Shown: in pieces, positions 1 through 7,927 of the stretch
Position numbering within the stretch: the first letter of the stretch is position 1
Layout: each line of letters starts with the position of its first letter
From: Bacteroidota bacterium
Lineage (GTDB): Bacteria > Bacteroidota > Bacteroidia > Chitinophagales > Chitinophagaceae
NCBI GenBank assembly: GCA_023430465.1
Contig: JAEZAM010000117.1
Span: 1-31,997 of the forward strand
Length of the DNA: 31,997 bases
Direction: 5' to 3'
Made by a program: the position numbers and the translations under genes
The notes under the pieces: model-generated
Told to the model about the DNA's origin: nothing
Database searches by the model: none
Seen by the model: the letters and a program-made list of their open reading frames with translations, nothing else

Positions 1-90
1 CCAGTATCCAGCATCCAGCATCCAGCCATCCAGTCCCCAGAACCCAGCATCCAGCACCCAGTACCCAGCCATCCAGCCCCCAGTCCCCAG
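1..90. repeat. Degenerate CCAGCATC-type tandem repeat
   Basis: About ten head-to-tail degenerate copies of a 7-9 base unit of the type CCAG(C/T)(A/C)(T/C)C fill the window from its left edge to the base before the truA stop codon. The array is probably cut by the window edge. On the truA-sense strand it is G-rich, with G runs at 85-88, 77-81, 64-66 and 57-59 that could fold into a G-quadruplex in the truA mRNA tail. The first 16 bases recur exactly, inverted, at 22492-22507, so this is a dispersed family and not a local expansion. Confidence 0.85.
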
Positions 91-822
91 CTAATACTCC
101 ACCCTCTCCAGGAACAACCCATGCGCCGGCACCGCAAAACTCGCTACCGTACAGTCCCGCGCCTCGATCACCCGGCGGAAACCCTCCACATCCAGCTTGC
201 CCCTGCCCACCTTCAGCATCGTTGCCGTCAACGCCCGCACCATCCCCCGCAGAAACCTGTCCGCCTTCACCCGGTACACCAGGCACTTCCCCTCCTCCTG
301 CCACTCACTCTCTATTATCCTGCACATAAACGTCTTCACCTGCGTATTCCGCTTTGAGAATGACGTGAAATCCGCATACTCCTTCAATACACCCGCCGCC
401 GCCTGCATCGCTGCCAGATTCAATTTATACGGGAAATAATAAGCGCGGTCCTCCAAAAAGGGATCCTTCTCCCGGTATATATAATACCGGTACTGCCGGC
501 TCACCGCATCAAACCGGCTATGCGCCTCCGGCCCCACCTGCCTTAGCCCCTTTACCACGATGTCACGCGGGAGGATCGCATTCAGCTTGTACACCGCCTG
601 CGGATGGGGCTCTCCCGCCATATCAAAATGGAAATAGTTCTGTAACGCATGCACGCCGGCATCCGTACGCGACGAACCCGTCAGCACGATCTCCTCCTTC
701 TGCAGCAACGCGATCGCCCGCTCCAGCTCAGCCTGCACACTGTTCGCATTCTTCTGCGCCTGGAACCCGCTATAGGCCGTTCCCTTATACGCTACCTCCA
801 GGAAATACCGGCTCAGCGCCAT
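91..822 (-). CDS. truA: tRNA pseudouridine(38-40) synthase TruA
   Basis: Converts uridines 38-40 in the anticodon arm of many tRNAs to pseudouridine, in the cytoplasm. The 243-residue protein has the usual bacterial TruA length. The catalytic motif GSSRTDAGVHA lies at residues 49-59 and places the nucleophilic aspartate at residue 54. The N-terminal YKGTAYSGFQ strand and the later DFTSFSKRN segment are also typical of the family. The ATG start is preceded by a purine-rich AGAGAAG. It follows the DUF4476 gene on the same strand with a 30-base gap, so the two are probably co-transcribed. The stop codon abuts a C-rich tandem repeat, and no ordinary intrinsic terminator is visible within the window. 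Confidence 0.97.
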   Translation of the reverse strand: MALSRYFLEVAYKGTAYSGFQAQKNANSVQAELERAIALLQKEEIVLTGSSRTDAGVHALQNYFHFDMAGEPHPQAVYKLNAILPRDIVVKGLRQVGPEAHSRFDAVSRQYRYYIYREKDPFLEDRAYYFPYKLNLAAMQAAAGVLKEYADFTSFSKRNTQVKTFMCRIIESEWQEEGKCLVYRVKADRFLRGMVRALTATMLKVGRGKLDVEGFRRVIEARDCTVASFAVPAHGLFLERVEY

Positions 823-852
823 CTTCTCTTATTTTACTTTGGATAATTTGTC

Positions 853-2139
853 TCAGCGAAGCATTGAATTGAACCGGCTGATATAATAAGGATCCTTCAA
901 CTCCCCCACCAGCCCGGGGAAATTGACCGCATCTGATACATGCTCATACGCCAGGTCGAAAAACTGGTAACGGCCGCCATCTTTCAAAAACAAACCGCCC
1001 AGCAAACGGATATGCTCCGTAGTAAAACATTTTGCCCGGAACACCTTCCTCGCTTCACTGATCATCCCTTCATCACTGTCCTCCGCAGCCATCTTCTTTC
1101 TCAATTTCAAAAAATCACTCTCCGTTCCCTGCCCCTTGCACTCGTTCTTCAACTCCTGCTTTGGCTTTACCACCACCTCCTTTTGCACAGGCGCAGCGGG
1201 GGTTTCGATCACTGCCAGTCCTGGCCTTGGGTGTGGAATAATGATCCGGATCGTATCCACGCGCCCATCTCCGTATGTATCCGTAAAGGTCAGCCCGAAA
1301 CCCTCTGTGGTCGAGCTCTCCGAGCGGCGGGCTACCACCGAACGGCTCCAGTTGCTCTCATCTGCATGTTGTTCTGCCAGCTTCGGCGTTTCCCGCATTT
1401 CCTCCTTCACTTCTGCCGGTGCCGGTTTCACTTCTTTTTCCTCAACCCTGACTTCCTGCTTCATCTCCGCTACCGGCTCTGCCTTTACCTCTTCTTTTAT
1501 CGGAGCCACCTGCGGCGCTGCTCTTGTAAGTGCTGTATCTCTCGCCGGCTCTGCCACCGGGGACAGTGGCTTCTCCTCTTTTAAATCCTGGGTCGCTACA
1601 TCACGACTCTGCACCGTATCTTTTTGTACCGGTTCAATTGCTGCCACCGGTTTTGCCTCTTTCTTTTCCTGGGGGTTCTCCACCACCACCGGTGCCACCG
1701 GCTTCATCTTCAGGCTTGGATCATTCGATGCCTTCGACAATACATCCGTAAACACCGATACCTCGCGCGGCTCCATGCGGGTGGCTAACCCCGGCGTCTG
1801 GTCTGCTGCAATCACTTCCAGCGTTTGCAGGTTGAACAAGCCCCAGCCTTTCTGCCCAAAATCTTTCACCAGGAATCCCATGTCATTTCCCTTAACCTGC
1901 AGTTGAAACCGCTGCTCCGGCGTTTTGTTGTCCGGGAAACCGATCCGCAACTGGTAAGTACTGTCTTTCAGTCTTGGCAATACCACAAACCCCGACGAGG
2001 CCGCAGGGATCACCTGTTCGCCCATCTTTACAAAGAAGGGTTGGACAGGATCTGTCTGCAGGTAAACATAATACAGGCGCTGTGCTTCCGCTACAGCAGA
2101 GCATCCGATCAGGAGCAGACTAAGAAGAAGCCTCATCAT
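853..2139 (-). CDS. Secreted DUF4476 domain protein
   Basis: A 428-residue exported protein of unknown function. Residues 1-19 form a signal peptide (MMRLLLSLLLIGCSAVAEAQ type), with cleavage likely after AEA. Residues about 20-115 look like a compact beta-rich domain. Residues about 140-265 are a low-complexity linker rich in Lys, Glu, Pro, Ala and Val. The last 90 or so residues match the Bacteroidota DUF4476 pattern: KLRKKMAAED, then ARKVFRAKCFTTEHI, then FLKDGGRYQFFDLAYEHVSD, then YYISRF at the end. DUF4476 proteins are common and uncharacterised in this phylum. Two ATG codons stand in tandem at the start (2137-2139 and 2134-2136); either may be used. The gene is first in a probable two-gene unit with truA and is divergent from the M1 aminopeptidase gene. 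Confidence 0.87.
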   Translation of the reverse strand: MMRLLLSLLLIGCSAVAEAQRLYYVYLQTDPVQPFFVKMGEQVIPAASSGFVVLPRLKDSTYQLRIGFPDNKTPEQRFQLQVKGNDMGFLVKDFGQKGWGLFNLQTLEVIAADQTPGLATRMEPREVSVFTDVLSKASNDPSLKMKPVAPVVVENPQEKKEAKPVAAIEPVQKDTVQSRDVATQDLKEEKPLSPVAEPARDTALTRAAPQVAPIKEEVKAEPVAEMKQEVRVEEKEVKPAPAEVKEEMRETPKLAEQHADESNWSRSVVARRSESSTTEGFGLTFTDTYGDGRVDTIRIIIPHPRPGLAVIETPAAPVQKEVVVKPKQELKNECKGQGTESDFLKLRKKMAAEDSDEGMISEARKVFRAKCFTTEHIRLLGGLFLKDGGRYQFFDLAYEHVSDAVNFPGLVGELKDPYYISRFNSMLR

Positions 2140-2156
2140 CGTGTTGAGTTATAGTT

Positions 2157-2164
2157 CAAAAATA
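2157..2164 (-). promoter_or_regulatory. Candidate -7 element for the DUF4476-truA unit
   Basis: On the minus strand this reads TATTTTTG, an exact match to the Bacteroidota -7 consensus TAnnTTTG. It lies 17 bases upstream of the first ATG, which implies a very short leader. No good TTTG -33 box is seen at the expected distance, so this is a tentative call. Confidence 0.35.
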
Positions 2165-2239
2165 ACCAGTTTATTAAGATGAAACGGGAATGATGATGAA
2201 TTGGGCTTGTAATTAAAAATTAAAAAGTAGTATAAGCGA

Positions 2240-2440
2240 GGAATCCTGCATCCAGCATCCCGGCACGCAAAGACGCCAAGTGAGCAAAGAACGCAAAGTA
2301 TCCCGGCACGCAATCCCGAATGATCGGGACGAGGCTTCGGGAGCAAGTGAGCAAAGTGAGAGAATGGCAAAGATTCTACCACTTAAGATTTGCGTCCTTG
2401 GCTGTTCATTTGGTCCCGAACCCTCGGGATTTGCGTGAGA
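2240..2440. repeat. Composite dispersed repeat with CGCAAAG arms and nested hairpins
   Basis: The element starts with a short CATCCAGCATCC piece like that at 1-90. CACGCAAAGACGCCAAG and a second CGCAAAG copy follow. The inverted counterparts TTTGCGTCCTTGG and ATTTGCGTGAG stand near 2390-2440. Two small hairpins of identical stem, TCCCGA-N4-TCGGGA, sit at 2314-2329 and 2414-2429, exactly 100 bases apart. The same motifs recur at 6518-6645 and 19935-20032. There is no coding signal. It lies in the spacer between the divergent DUF4476 and aminopeptidase genes. Confidence 0.75.
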
Positions 2441-2711
2441 TTCCTCGCTATACGTAAAGCATCCTGCCTCCGTTTCGCTCAGGCGCGACCTTTTCCTTTT
2501 TGCTACTCAGATCCCATGCATACTCATAGGTCTGCACACTTTATGCCCGGTGACTGAGTAGTACCGCGCAGCGGGACGTATCGAAGTCCCGGTTTTTCCC
2601 CGCTCATACATTTCACAAAACCTCAGCACTTAACTGCCGTATCTTTAATACCCGCCGGAAAGATCCATTGATATCATTTGCCGGCTTAATTTCTAAAAAA
2701 CTTGATTTCAC
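2441..2711. other. Non-coding spacer with inverted repeat and hairpin
   Basis: No gene is seen in this part of the divergent spacer. It holds an 8-base inverted repeat, CTACTCAG at 2503-2510 and CTGAGTAG at 2554-2561, enclosing a smaller imperfect hairpin at 2513-2530. Just downstream a CGGGAC/GTCCCG stem is followed by a short T run near 2570-2600 and resembles a weak plus-strand terminator. The bases just before the aminopeptidase ATG are AT-rich, but I find no convincing promoter. Confidence 0.5.
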
Positions 2712-5222
2712 ATGAAAAGACTACTGATTCCCTGCCTTCTTTTGATCCTGACGATGAATGCCGTGGCGCAGCCCGCCGATACCGCCTGGAAGAAGATCTA
2801 CAGGGAAACACCACAAAAGATCAATAACCTTGTTCACACCAAACTGGAAGTCAAACCAGACTTTTCCAAATCATACCTCTACGGCAAGGCCTGGATCACC
2901 CTCAAACCACACTTCTACCCAACCGACTCCCTCACCCTGGATGCTAAGGGAATGGAGATCAAAAAAATCGTCGTACTCAATGGCACCCGCGAAACGCCAC
3001 TCAAGTATACCTATGACGACTGGCAACTGCGCATCCAACTCGACAAGACCTATAAATCTACCGACACCTACATGATCTATGTCGAATACACCGCCAAGCC
3101 TGATGAGTTCGAAGAGAAATACGCCAAAGACCAGATGCTAGGCATAAAAGGCATGTATTTCATCAATCCCAAAGGGGAAGACAAGAGCAAACCCACGCAG
3201 ATATGGACGCAGGGTGAAACGGAATCAAGCTCCGCCTGGTTCCCAACCATTGATAAGACCAACCAAAAAACCACACAGGAACTGTCCGTTACCGTTGATA
3301 AGAAATACGTGACCCTGAGCAACGGTAAACTTGTTTCTCAAAAAACAAATGCCGATGGCACCCGTACCGACTACTGGAAAATGGAACTGCCTCACGCTCC
3401 TTACCTGTTCTTCCTCGGTGTGGGCGAATATGCCGTGATCAAGGATAGCTGGAAAGGCAAAGAAGTGAACTACTATGTTGAGAAGGAATATGCGCCTGTT
3501 GCCAAAAAGATCTTTGGCAACACACCCGAGATGATGACCTTCTTCTCTAAAATCACCGGCGTGGAATACCCATGGATCAAATATTCCCAGATCACCGGTC
3601 GCGATTATGTGGCAGGTGCCATGGAAAACACCACGGCGACCATCCACCAGGAAAATGCACAGCAGGATGCCCGCGAACTAGTGGACGGCAATCACTGGGA
3701 AGGAACGATCGCCCATGAACTGTTTCACCAATGGTTCGGCGACTACGTAACCACGGAAAGCTGGAGCAACCTCACCCTCAACGAGTCTTTTGCCAACTAC
3801 AGCCAGGTGCTATGGGATGATTACAAATATGGCAAGGATGCCGGTGATGCTGAGAATTTCACCAACATGCAGAACTACCTCGGCAGCGGCAGCGAGAATA
3901 AGCACCTCGTTCGTTTTCATTACCATGATAAAGAGGACATGTTTGATGCCGTCAGCTACCAGAAAGGCGGTCGTATCCTGCACATGCTGCGCAACTTCAT
4001 CGGTGATGATGCATTTTTCAAAGCAATCAACCTCTACCTGACATCGAATAAATTCAAATCTGCCGAAGCACACCAGCTTCGCCTGGCATTTGAAGAGGTT
4101 ACAGGTCGTGATTTGAACTGGTTCTTCAATCAATGGTATTTCGGCAGCGGGCATCCAAACGTGACCATCGATTATGTGTATGACGATAAAGCTGGTACGG
4201 CCACCGTAATCGTGAAGCAAACACAAAAAAGCGGAAAGCTTTTCAAACTCCCTTTGAACGTGGACATTTATAATGGACAAACAAAAGTCCGCAAGCAGGT
4301 ATGGGCGGAAAACGCTGTCGATAGCTTTGTTTTCAACTACACCAAACGTCCTGACCTTATCAATGTGGACGGCGACAAGGTGATGCTTTGGACAAAGAAA
4401 GACAACAAGACGCTGGATAATTTCATTCACCAGTATAAATATGCAGGCACCTATCTCGATCGTCGTGAAGCACTGGATTTTGCAGGAAAGAATCTTTCCG
4501 ACGCGAAAGCTGTTGAGTTGCTGAAAACCGGACTGACAGATAAATACTTCGGTCTGCGCCAGTTTTCTATCGCGCGGCTGGACCTGAAAAATAAAAAGCT
4601 GGTGGATGTGGCTGAGCCTATCCTGGTGAACCTGGCAAAAACCGATAAACACTCACTTGTGAGAGCAGGTGCGATTGAGACCCTGGGGAAATTGAAAAAA
4701 GGCGAGTACACGGATATTTACCGCAAAGCCCTTCGTGACTCATCCTACACTGTCGCCGGTCAGGCATTGACTGCATTGGCGGCCCTGCAGCCGGATGAAG
4801 CGTTGGCCACCGCCAAAAAACTCAAGGCCGAACCTGCCAAAGGTGCACTGAAATCAGCCATCCTCGCACAGATTGTGAAGTCGGGCGATGAAAGCCTGGC
4901 GGATGAGATCATTGGTGAATTTGAAAAACTGCCGATCGGTCAATCAAAATTCGAAGCACTGGAAAACGTGAGCCTTTACCTGTCGTCGATCAAATCAACC
5001 GCGCAATTCAAACGCGGTGTTGACGAGATCGTGAAATTCAGGGAAGCGATACCTGCCAACTTCCGTTCACAAACCGATCCTTACATCAATGGCATGATCC
5101 TGAGAGGGCTGCTGAAAAGCAAGTCGGATGCGCTTAAAACAGACAGCGAGAATGCTGCGTTGAAAGAACAGGTAACTTACCTGACGGCACAGTTGCCGGA
5201 TGCAGATAAGAAAGGGTTCTAA
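2712..5222 (+). CDS. M1 family zinc aminopeptidase, exported
   Basis: A metallo-aminopeptidase that removes N-terminal residues from peptides, probably in the periplasm or at the cell surface. Residues 1-19 are a signal peptide ending at AVAQ. The exopeptidase motif GAMEN is at residues 302-306. The zinc site HELFH is at 335-339, and the third ligand is Glu358 in NESFANY, exactly the 18-residue spacing of M1 enzymes. From about residue 590 the protein becomes a series of helical pairs (HEAT/ARM-like), as in other long Bacteroidota M1 proteins. At 836 residues the length fits the family. It stands alone as a transcription unit: divergent from the DUF4476 gene and convergent with the acyltransferase gene, with only 13 bases between the two stop codons. 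Substrate preference cannot be read from the sequence. Confidence 0.96.
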   Translation: MKRLLIPCLLLILTMNAVAQPADTAWKKIYRETPQKINNLVHTKLEVKPDFSKSYLYGKAWITLKPHFYPTDSLTLDAKGMEIKKIVVLNGTRETPLKYTYDDWQLRIQLDKTYKSTDTYMIYVEYTAKPDEFEEKYAKDQMLGIKGMYFINPKGEDKSKPTQIWTQGETESSSAWFPTIDKTNQKTTQELSVTVDKKYVTLSNGKLVSQKTNADGTRTDYWKMELPHAPYLFFLGVGEYAVIKDSWKGKEVNYYVEKEYAPVAKKIFGNTPEMMTFFSKITGVEYPWIKYSQITGRDYVAGAMENTTATIHQENAQQDARELVDGNHWEGTIAHELFHQWFGDYVTTESWSNLTLNESFANYSQVLWDDYKYGKDAGDAENFTNMQNYLGSGSENKHLVRFHYHDKEDMFDAVSYQKGGRILHMLRNFIGDDAFFKAINLYLTSNKFKSAEAHQLRLAFEEVTGRDLNWFFNQWYFGSGHPNVTIDYVYDDKAGTATVIVKQTQKSGKLFKLPLNVDIYNGQTKVRKQVWAENAVDSFVFNYTKRPDLINVDGDKVMLWTKKDNKTLDNFIHQYKYAGTYLDRREALDFAGKNLSDAKAVELLKTGLTDKYFGLRQFSIARLDLKNKKLVDVAEPILVNLAKTDKHSLVRAGAIETLGKLKKGEYTDIYRKALRDSSYTVAGQALTALAALQPDEALATAKKLKAEPAKGALKSAILAQIVKSGDESLADEIIGEFEKLPIGQSKFEALENVSLYLSSIKSTAQFKRGVDEIVKFREAIPANFRSQTDPYINGMILRGLLKSKSDALKTDSENAALKEQVTYLTAQLPDADKKGF

Positions 5223-5235
5223 CAAACTGACTTTA

Positions 5236-6384
5236 TTATTTCCCGAGGGCGTCCAGTGTGGCGCCCTTTTTTTGTAGTACAGGCTGAGGTTGCGGGGCAG
5301 GTTTCGGAGGTGGAGGGAACAGGCGGTCCAGGACACGTTTCCTTGCGCCGAGTACCGGCTCTTCTATCAGTATGGTGGCCAGCATGGCGACAGCGAAGGT
5401 GATAACGACATAGAGGATGAGTGCAGGTATACTGTCACCCCAAACCCTTGTCAGGAACATTACGAAGAGCGGGTGCCACAGGTACCAGTTGTAACTATAA
5501 TAAGCAACAAAACGAATCGCTTTTAACCGGTAAAGATTCATGTAATACGTACTGAGCAACATCAGGAAAAAGCAGAACGGGGTGATCGAATGGAAATAAA
5601 CTTTCTGAAAAACAACGTTGTCGCTGAAAATATATACCAGCAACGCCGCCACGAAAATGAAAAGCCCGGCAAGAAATACAGGGATTTTATAAGCAAAGGT
5701 GCGGATGCGTTCTCCATGCCAGTTGATCAGCAGGTTAAGCAACACACCCCAGGCCAGCGCATCCAGCCGGTTATGTGTACCGGCAAACGTCGCCTGGCTT
5801 TCTGTGAAATAATAGGAGATGAATTTGAATACGATCCCGGCGAGGATCGTGGAGATAACAAAAAAATACAGCGATCGCATCTTTAAGCGTTGCGGGATGA
5901 AATGCTGCACGACGAGGAACATGATGGGAAGAAGTATATAGAAATGTTCTTCGACGCAAACCGACCAGACATGATCGAAACTTCGGTGCAGCGGCTGCCC
6001 GGTATAGTTCTGGTAAAAAAACAGGTAGCGGGGCATATCCCAAAGCGGAATGATCTGCCGGTCATCGACGCCGCGGTAAAACAAAATGGCTACCAGTGTG
6101 CCTAGAAAAATGAATGCATAATAGGAAGGCCAGATCTTGAAGCCGCGCTGGAGGACAAATTTTGGAAAACTGATGGGTTTACCGGCCTTGTATTGTTTGG
6201 TCAGTAAACCGCCCACGAGTAAGCCCGAAACGACGAAGAAAAGATCAACACCGAGAAAGCCGAAGGGAAGGCGATGATTGAAATGATAAATAACAACGGC
6301 GATGATGGCGAGCCCACGGAACACATCGACTGCGGAATTTCTGCCCGGATCATTGATTACCTGGAATACTTTCAGTTTGTTCAT
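5236..6384 (-). CDS. Acyltransferase-3 (OafA/YrhL-type) membrane protein
   Basis: A multi-pass inner-membrane enzyme that transfers acyl groups, typically acetyl, to sugars of surface polysaccharides or other envelope substrates. The signature is RNSAVDVFRGLAIIAVVIYH near the N terminus with the catalytic-type histidine, followed by FLGVDLFFVVSGLLVG. About ten hydrophobic segments follow, ending before a short basic, proline-rich cytosolic tail. I chose the ATG at 6384 (MNKLKVFQ, 382 residues). The longer reading to 6408 would start at TTG inside a 16-base palindrome and has no support. The gene stands alone: convergent with the aminopeptidase gene and separated from the TPM genes by a repeat-rich spacer. 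With no glycan genes nearby, the acceptor substrate is unknown. Confidence 0.94.
   Translation of the reverse strand: MNKLKVFQVINDPGRNSAVDVFRGLAIIAVVIYHFNHRLPFGFLGVDLFFVVSGLLVGGLLTKQYKAGKPISFPKFVLQRGFKIWPSYYAFIFLGTLVAILFYRGVDDRQIIPLWDMPRYLFFYQNYTGQPLHRSFDHVWSVCVEEHFYILLPIMFLVVQHFIPQRLKMRSLYFFVISTILAGIVFKFISYYFTESQATFAGTHNRLDALAWGVLLNLLINWHGERIRTFAYKIPVFLAGLFIFVAALLVYIFSDNVVFQKVYFHSITPFCFFLMLLSTYYMNLYRLKAIRFVAYYSYNWYLWHPLFVMFLTRVWGDSIPALILYVVITFAVAMLATILIEEPVLGARKRVLDRLFPPPPKPAPQPQPVLQKKGATLDALGK
5246..5273 (+). terminator. Intrinsic terminator of the M1 aminopeptidase gene
   Basis: Stem AGGGCG (5246-5251) pairs with CGCCCT (5262-5267) around a 10-base loop and runs into seven T residues. It begins 24 bases after the aminopeptidase stop, inside the last dozen codons of the opposite-strand acyltransferase gene. 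The hairpin therefore overlaps coding sequence on the other strand. Confidence 0.75.
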
Positions 6385-6406
6385 CGATAATTGCCAGGCA
6401 GGCCTC

Positions 6407-6422
6407 AAACGGGCGCCCGTTT
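6407..6422. promoter_or_regulatory. 16-base perfect palindrome upstream of the acyltransferase gene
   Basis: AAACGGGC is followed directly by its reverse complement, 23 bases upstream of the acyltransferase ATG. It could be an operator or an mRNA leader structure. No regulator is encoded nearby, so a regulatory role is only a guess. Confidence 0.35.
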
Positions 6423-6489
6423 TCAGTAGGTTAGTAATGAATACTTACTCATAAGGCAATTAGTCGATGTAGCTTAGCAAAATGTCCGC

Positions 6490-6648
6490 CAAAATTGAGG
6501 ATTTCACGCAGGGAGAGGTTTCACGCAAATCCCGAGGCCTCGGGAGCGAAGGGAGCAAAGTGCGCAAAGTTCAGCATCGTTTGCGTACTTAATCTACGCC
6601 CTTCGATGGAGGGCTCGTTGAGAACTTTGCGTCTTGGCGTGAAACGGA
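6490..6648. repeat. Dispersed inverted-repeat element (GTTTCACGC arms)
   Basis: Outer arms GTTTCACGC (6518-6526) and GCGTGAAAC (6637-6645) enclose a perfect 16-base palindrome at 6530-6545 (TCCCGAGG plus its complement), several GCAAAG/CTTTGC pairs, and GAACTTTGCGTCTTGGCG, which is the inverse of the motif at about 2265-2285. The right arm ends 3 bases from the stop codon of the TPM gene. The rest of the 6385-6648 spacer holds no gene that I can see. Confidence 0.8.
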
Positions 6649-7452
6649 TTACCAGCTTCCGCTTGCACCGCCGCCACCGCCGGAGCCACCGCCGAAGCCG
6701 CCAAATCCGCCGCCACCGAATCCACCGCCACCGCCGGACCAGCCACCGCCGCCACGTCCGCCGCCGAGTAATGAGCCAAGCAATGCTCCGGTAGCCACAT
6801 CGCCAAAGCCACGCCTGGAGGCCATGCCCCCACCGCCGCGACCGCCGCGACTGATAATGAAGAATAAGATGAGAAGAAATACGAGGCCACCGAGTCCGCC
6901 GGCGCCTTTAGCTGAGCTCTTTTTTTTCGGTACAGCTTTGTATTCACCGGCCGCAGCGCGAAAGATCGCGTCTGTTGCCTGATCGAAACCACGATAGTAG
7001 TTGTTGTGGTCCCTGAAAGCAGGTGTAATGTAATTATCAATGATGCTTTTTGCCGTGATATCGGGTATGGCACCTTCAAGTCCATAGCCCACTTCGATTC
7101 GAATGATGCGCTCTGCAGGTACGACAAGGATGACCAAACCATTGTTCCTGCCCGCTCTTCCAATCTGCCATTCGCGGAGAATGTGGAGCGCTACCTCTTC
7201 ATCTTCATACTGTGCACCTGTCTGGCTATCCGTCAGTGTGGGTAATGTTACAATTGCAATTTGCGAAGACGTGCTGTCATCATAGGCAACGAGTTTCCGC
7301 TCGAGTGCCTGCTCCTGCTCGGGGGTCAGCATGTCCGCAAAATCATTGACCAGCCGGGGTGGTACCGGTTTTGCCGGTACCACCTTACTGATCTGCGAGT
7401 TTGCTGCAATAGCAACGATAAATAGTATGAAGACTAAAAAGGATCTTTTCAT
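6649..7452 (-). CDS. TPM-domain protein with Gly-rich tail (YgcG-like)
   Basis: An exported, membrane-anchored TPM (TPM_phosphatase) family protein, 267 residues. Residues 1-20 are a signal peptide (MKRSFLVFILFIVAIAANSQ). The TPM domain follows: VNDFADMLTPEQEQALE, then SQIAIVTLPTL, then NNGLVILVVPAERIIRIEVG, then the YGLEGAIPD loop. A hydrophobic segment (LVFLLILFFII) precedes about 60 residues rich in Gly and Ser that end in SGSW. This is the usual build of YgcG-type proteins. Their role is unclear, although some TPM proteins act in photosystem II repair or as phosphatases. The ATG at 7452 gives a clean signal peptide. A GTG at 7461 would overlap the upstream stop. It is the third gene of a lemA-TPM-TPM unit. 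The repeated Gly codons may be prone to slippage. Confidence 0.91.
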   Translation of the reverse strand: MKRSFLVFILFIVAIAANSQISKVVPAKPVPPRLVNDFADMLTPEQEQALERKLVAYDDSTSSQIAIVTLPTLTDSQTGAQYEDEEVALHILREWQIGRAGRNNGLVILVVPAERIIRIEVGYGLEGAIPDITAKSIIDNYITPAFRDHNNYYRGFDQATDAIFRAAAGEYKAVPKKKSSAKGAGGLGGLVFLLILFFIISRGGRGGGGMASRRGFGDVATGALLGSLLGGGRGGGGWSGGGGGFGGGGFGGFGGGSGGGGGASGSW

Positions 7453-7457
7453 GCTGC

Positions 7458-7916
7458 TCACTTGCCAAACACAATATCGTCTGGCAGTTCATTTTTATCT
7501 ACTGATTGATCATATGGGAAAAAGCGATGCAATGCTTCCCCGATGTCGTTTATACAGGTCACTATCCCTGCGGCATAATCGTCCCTGTTGAAGGAACTGA
7601 TCATCGTCCGCACTTCATTGGCCCAGTATTCATTTCCTACCTTCTCATGAATCCCGCTGTCACCAAGCACTGCCAGTTGCCGGTCTTTGATGGCTACATA
7701 AACAAGTACGGCATTCCGGTCTTCGGTATGCTCCATCTGGAGATCATAAAATATCTCTGCCGCCCTGTCGATTGCATCCATGTACTTGCAACGGCTCTCC
7801 ACGAACACCCGCACTTCGCCGCTGGTACGCATTTCCGCAGCACGGATGGCCTGTACGATGGCCTTTTTTGCCTCGTCCGGTAACAAACTGGTTTTACGTC
7901 TGAGAAAAGAAAACAT
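7458..7916 (-). CDS. Small TPM-domain protein without signal peptide
   Basis: A 152-residue protein made almost entirely of one TPM domain. Visible family features are TSGEVRVFVESRC, the EDRNAVLVYVAIKDRQLAVLGD strand pair, GNEYW, and a final segment resembling GIVTCINDIGEALHRFFP. It starts MFSFLRRKTSLLP with a basic N terminus and has no signal peptide or membrane helix, so it is likely cytosolic or peripheral. It lies 11 bases after lemA and runs directly into the second TPM gene. The lemA-TPM-TPM order is common in Bacteroidota and suggests one complex working at the inner membrane. The exact biochemical function is not known. Confidence 0.9.
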   Translation of the reverse strand: MFSFLRRKTSLLPDEAKKAIVQAIRAAEMRTSGEVRVFVESRCKYMDAIDRAAEIFYDLQMEHTEDRNAVLVYVAIKDRQLAVLGDSGIHEKVGNEYWANEVRTMISSFNRDDYAAGIVTCINDIGEALHRFFPYDQSVDKNELPDDIVFGK

Positions 7917-7927
7917 CCGGCGGTTGT

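Noticed and set aside
1..90. CRISPR-like array
   Set aside because: Units are 7-9 bases, degenerate and without unique spacers; no cas genes are present.
3810..4652. 280-codon open frame antisense to the M1 aminopeptidase
   Set aside because: Shadow frame of a strongly conserved gene; no domain or start context of its own.
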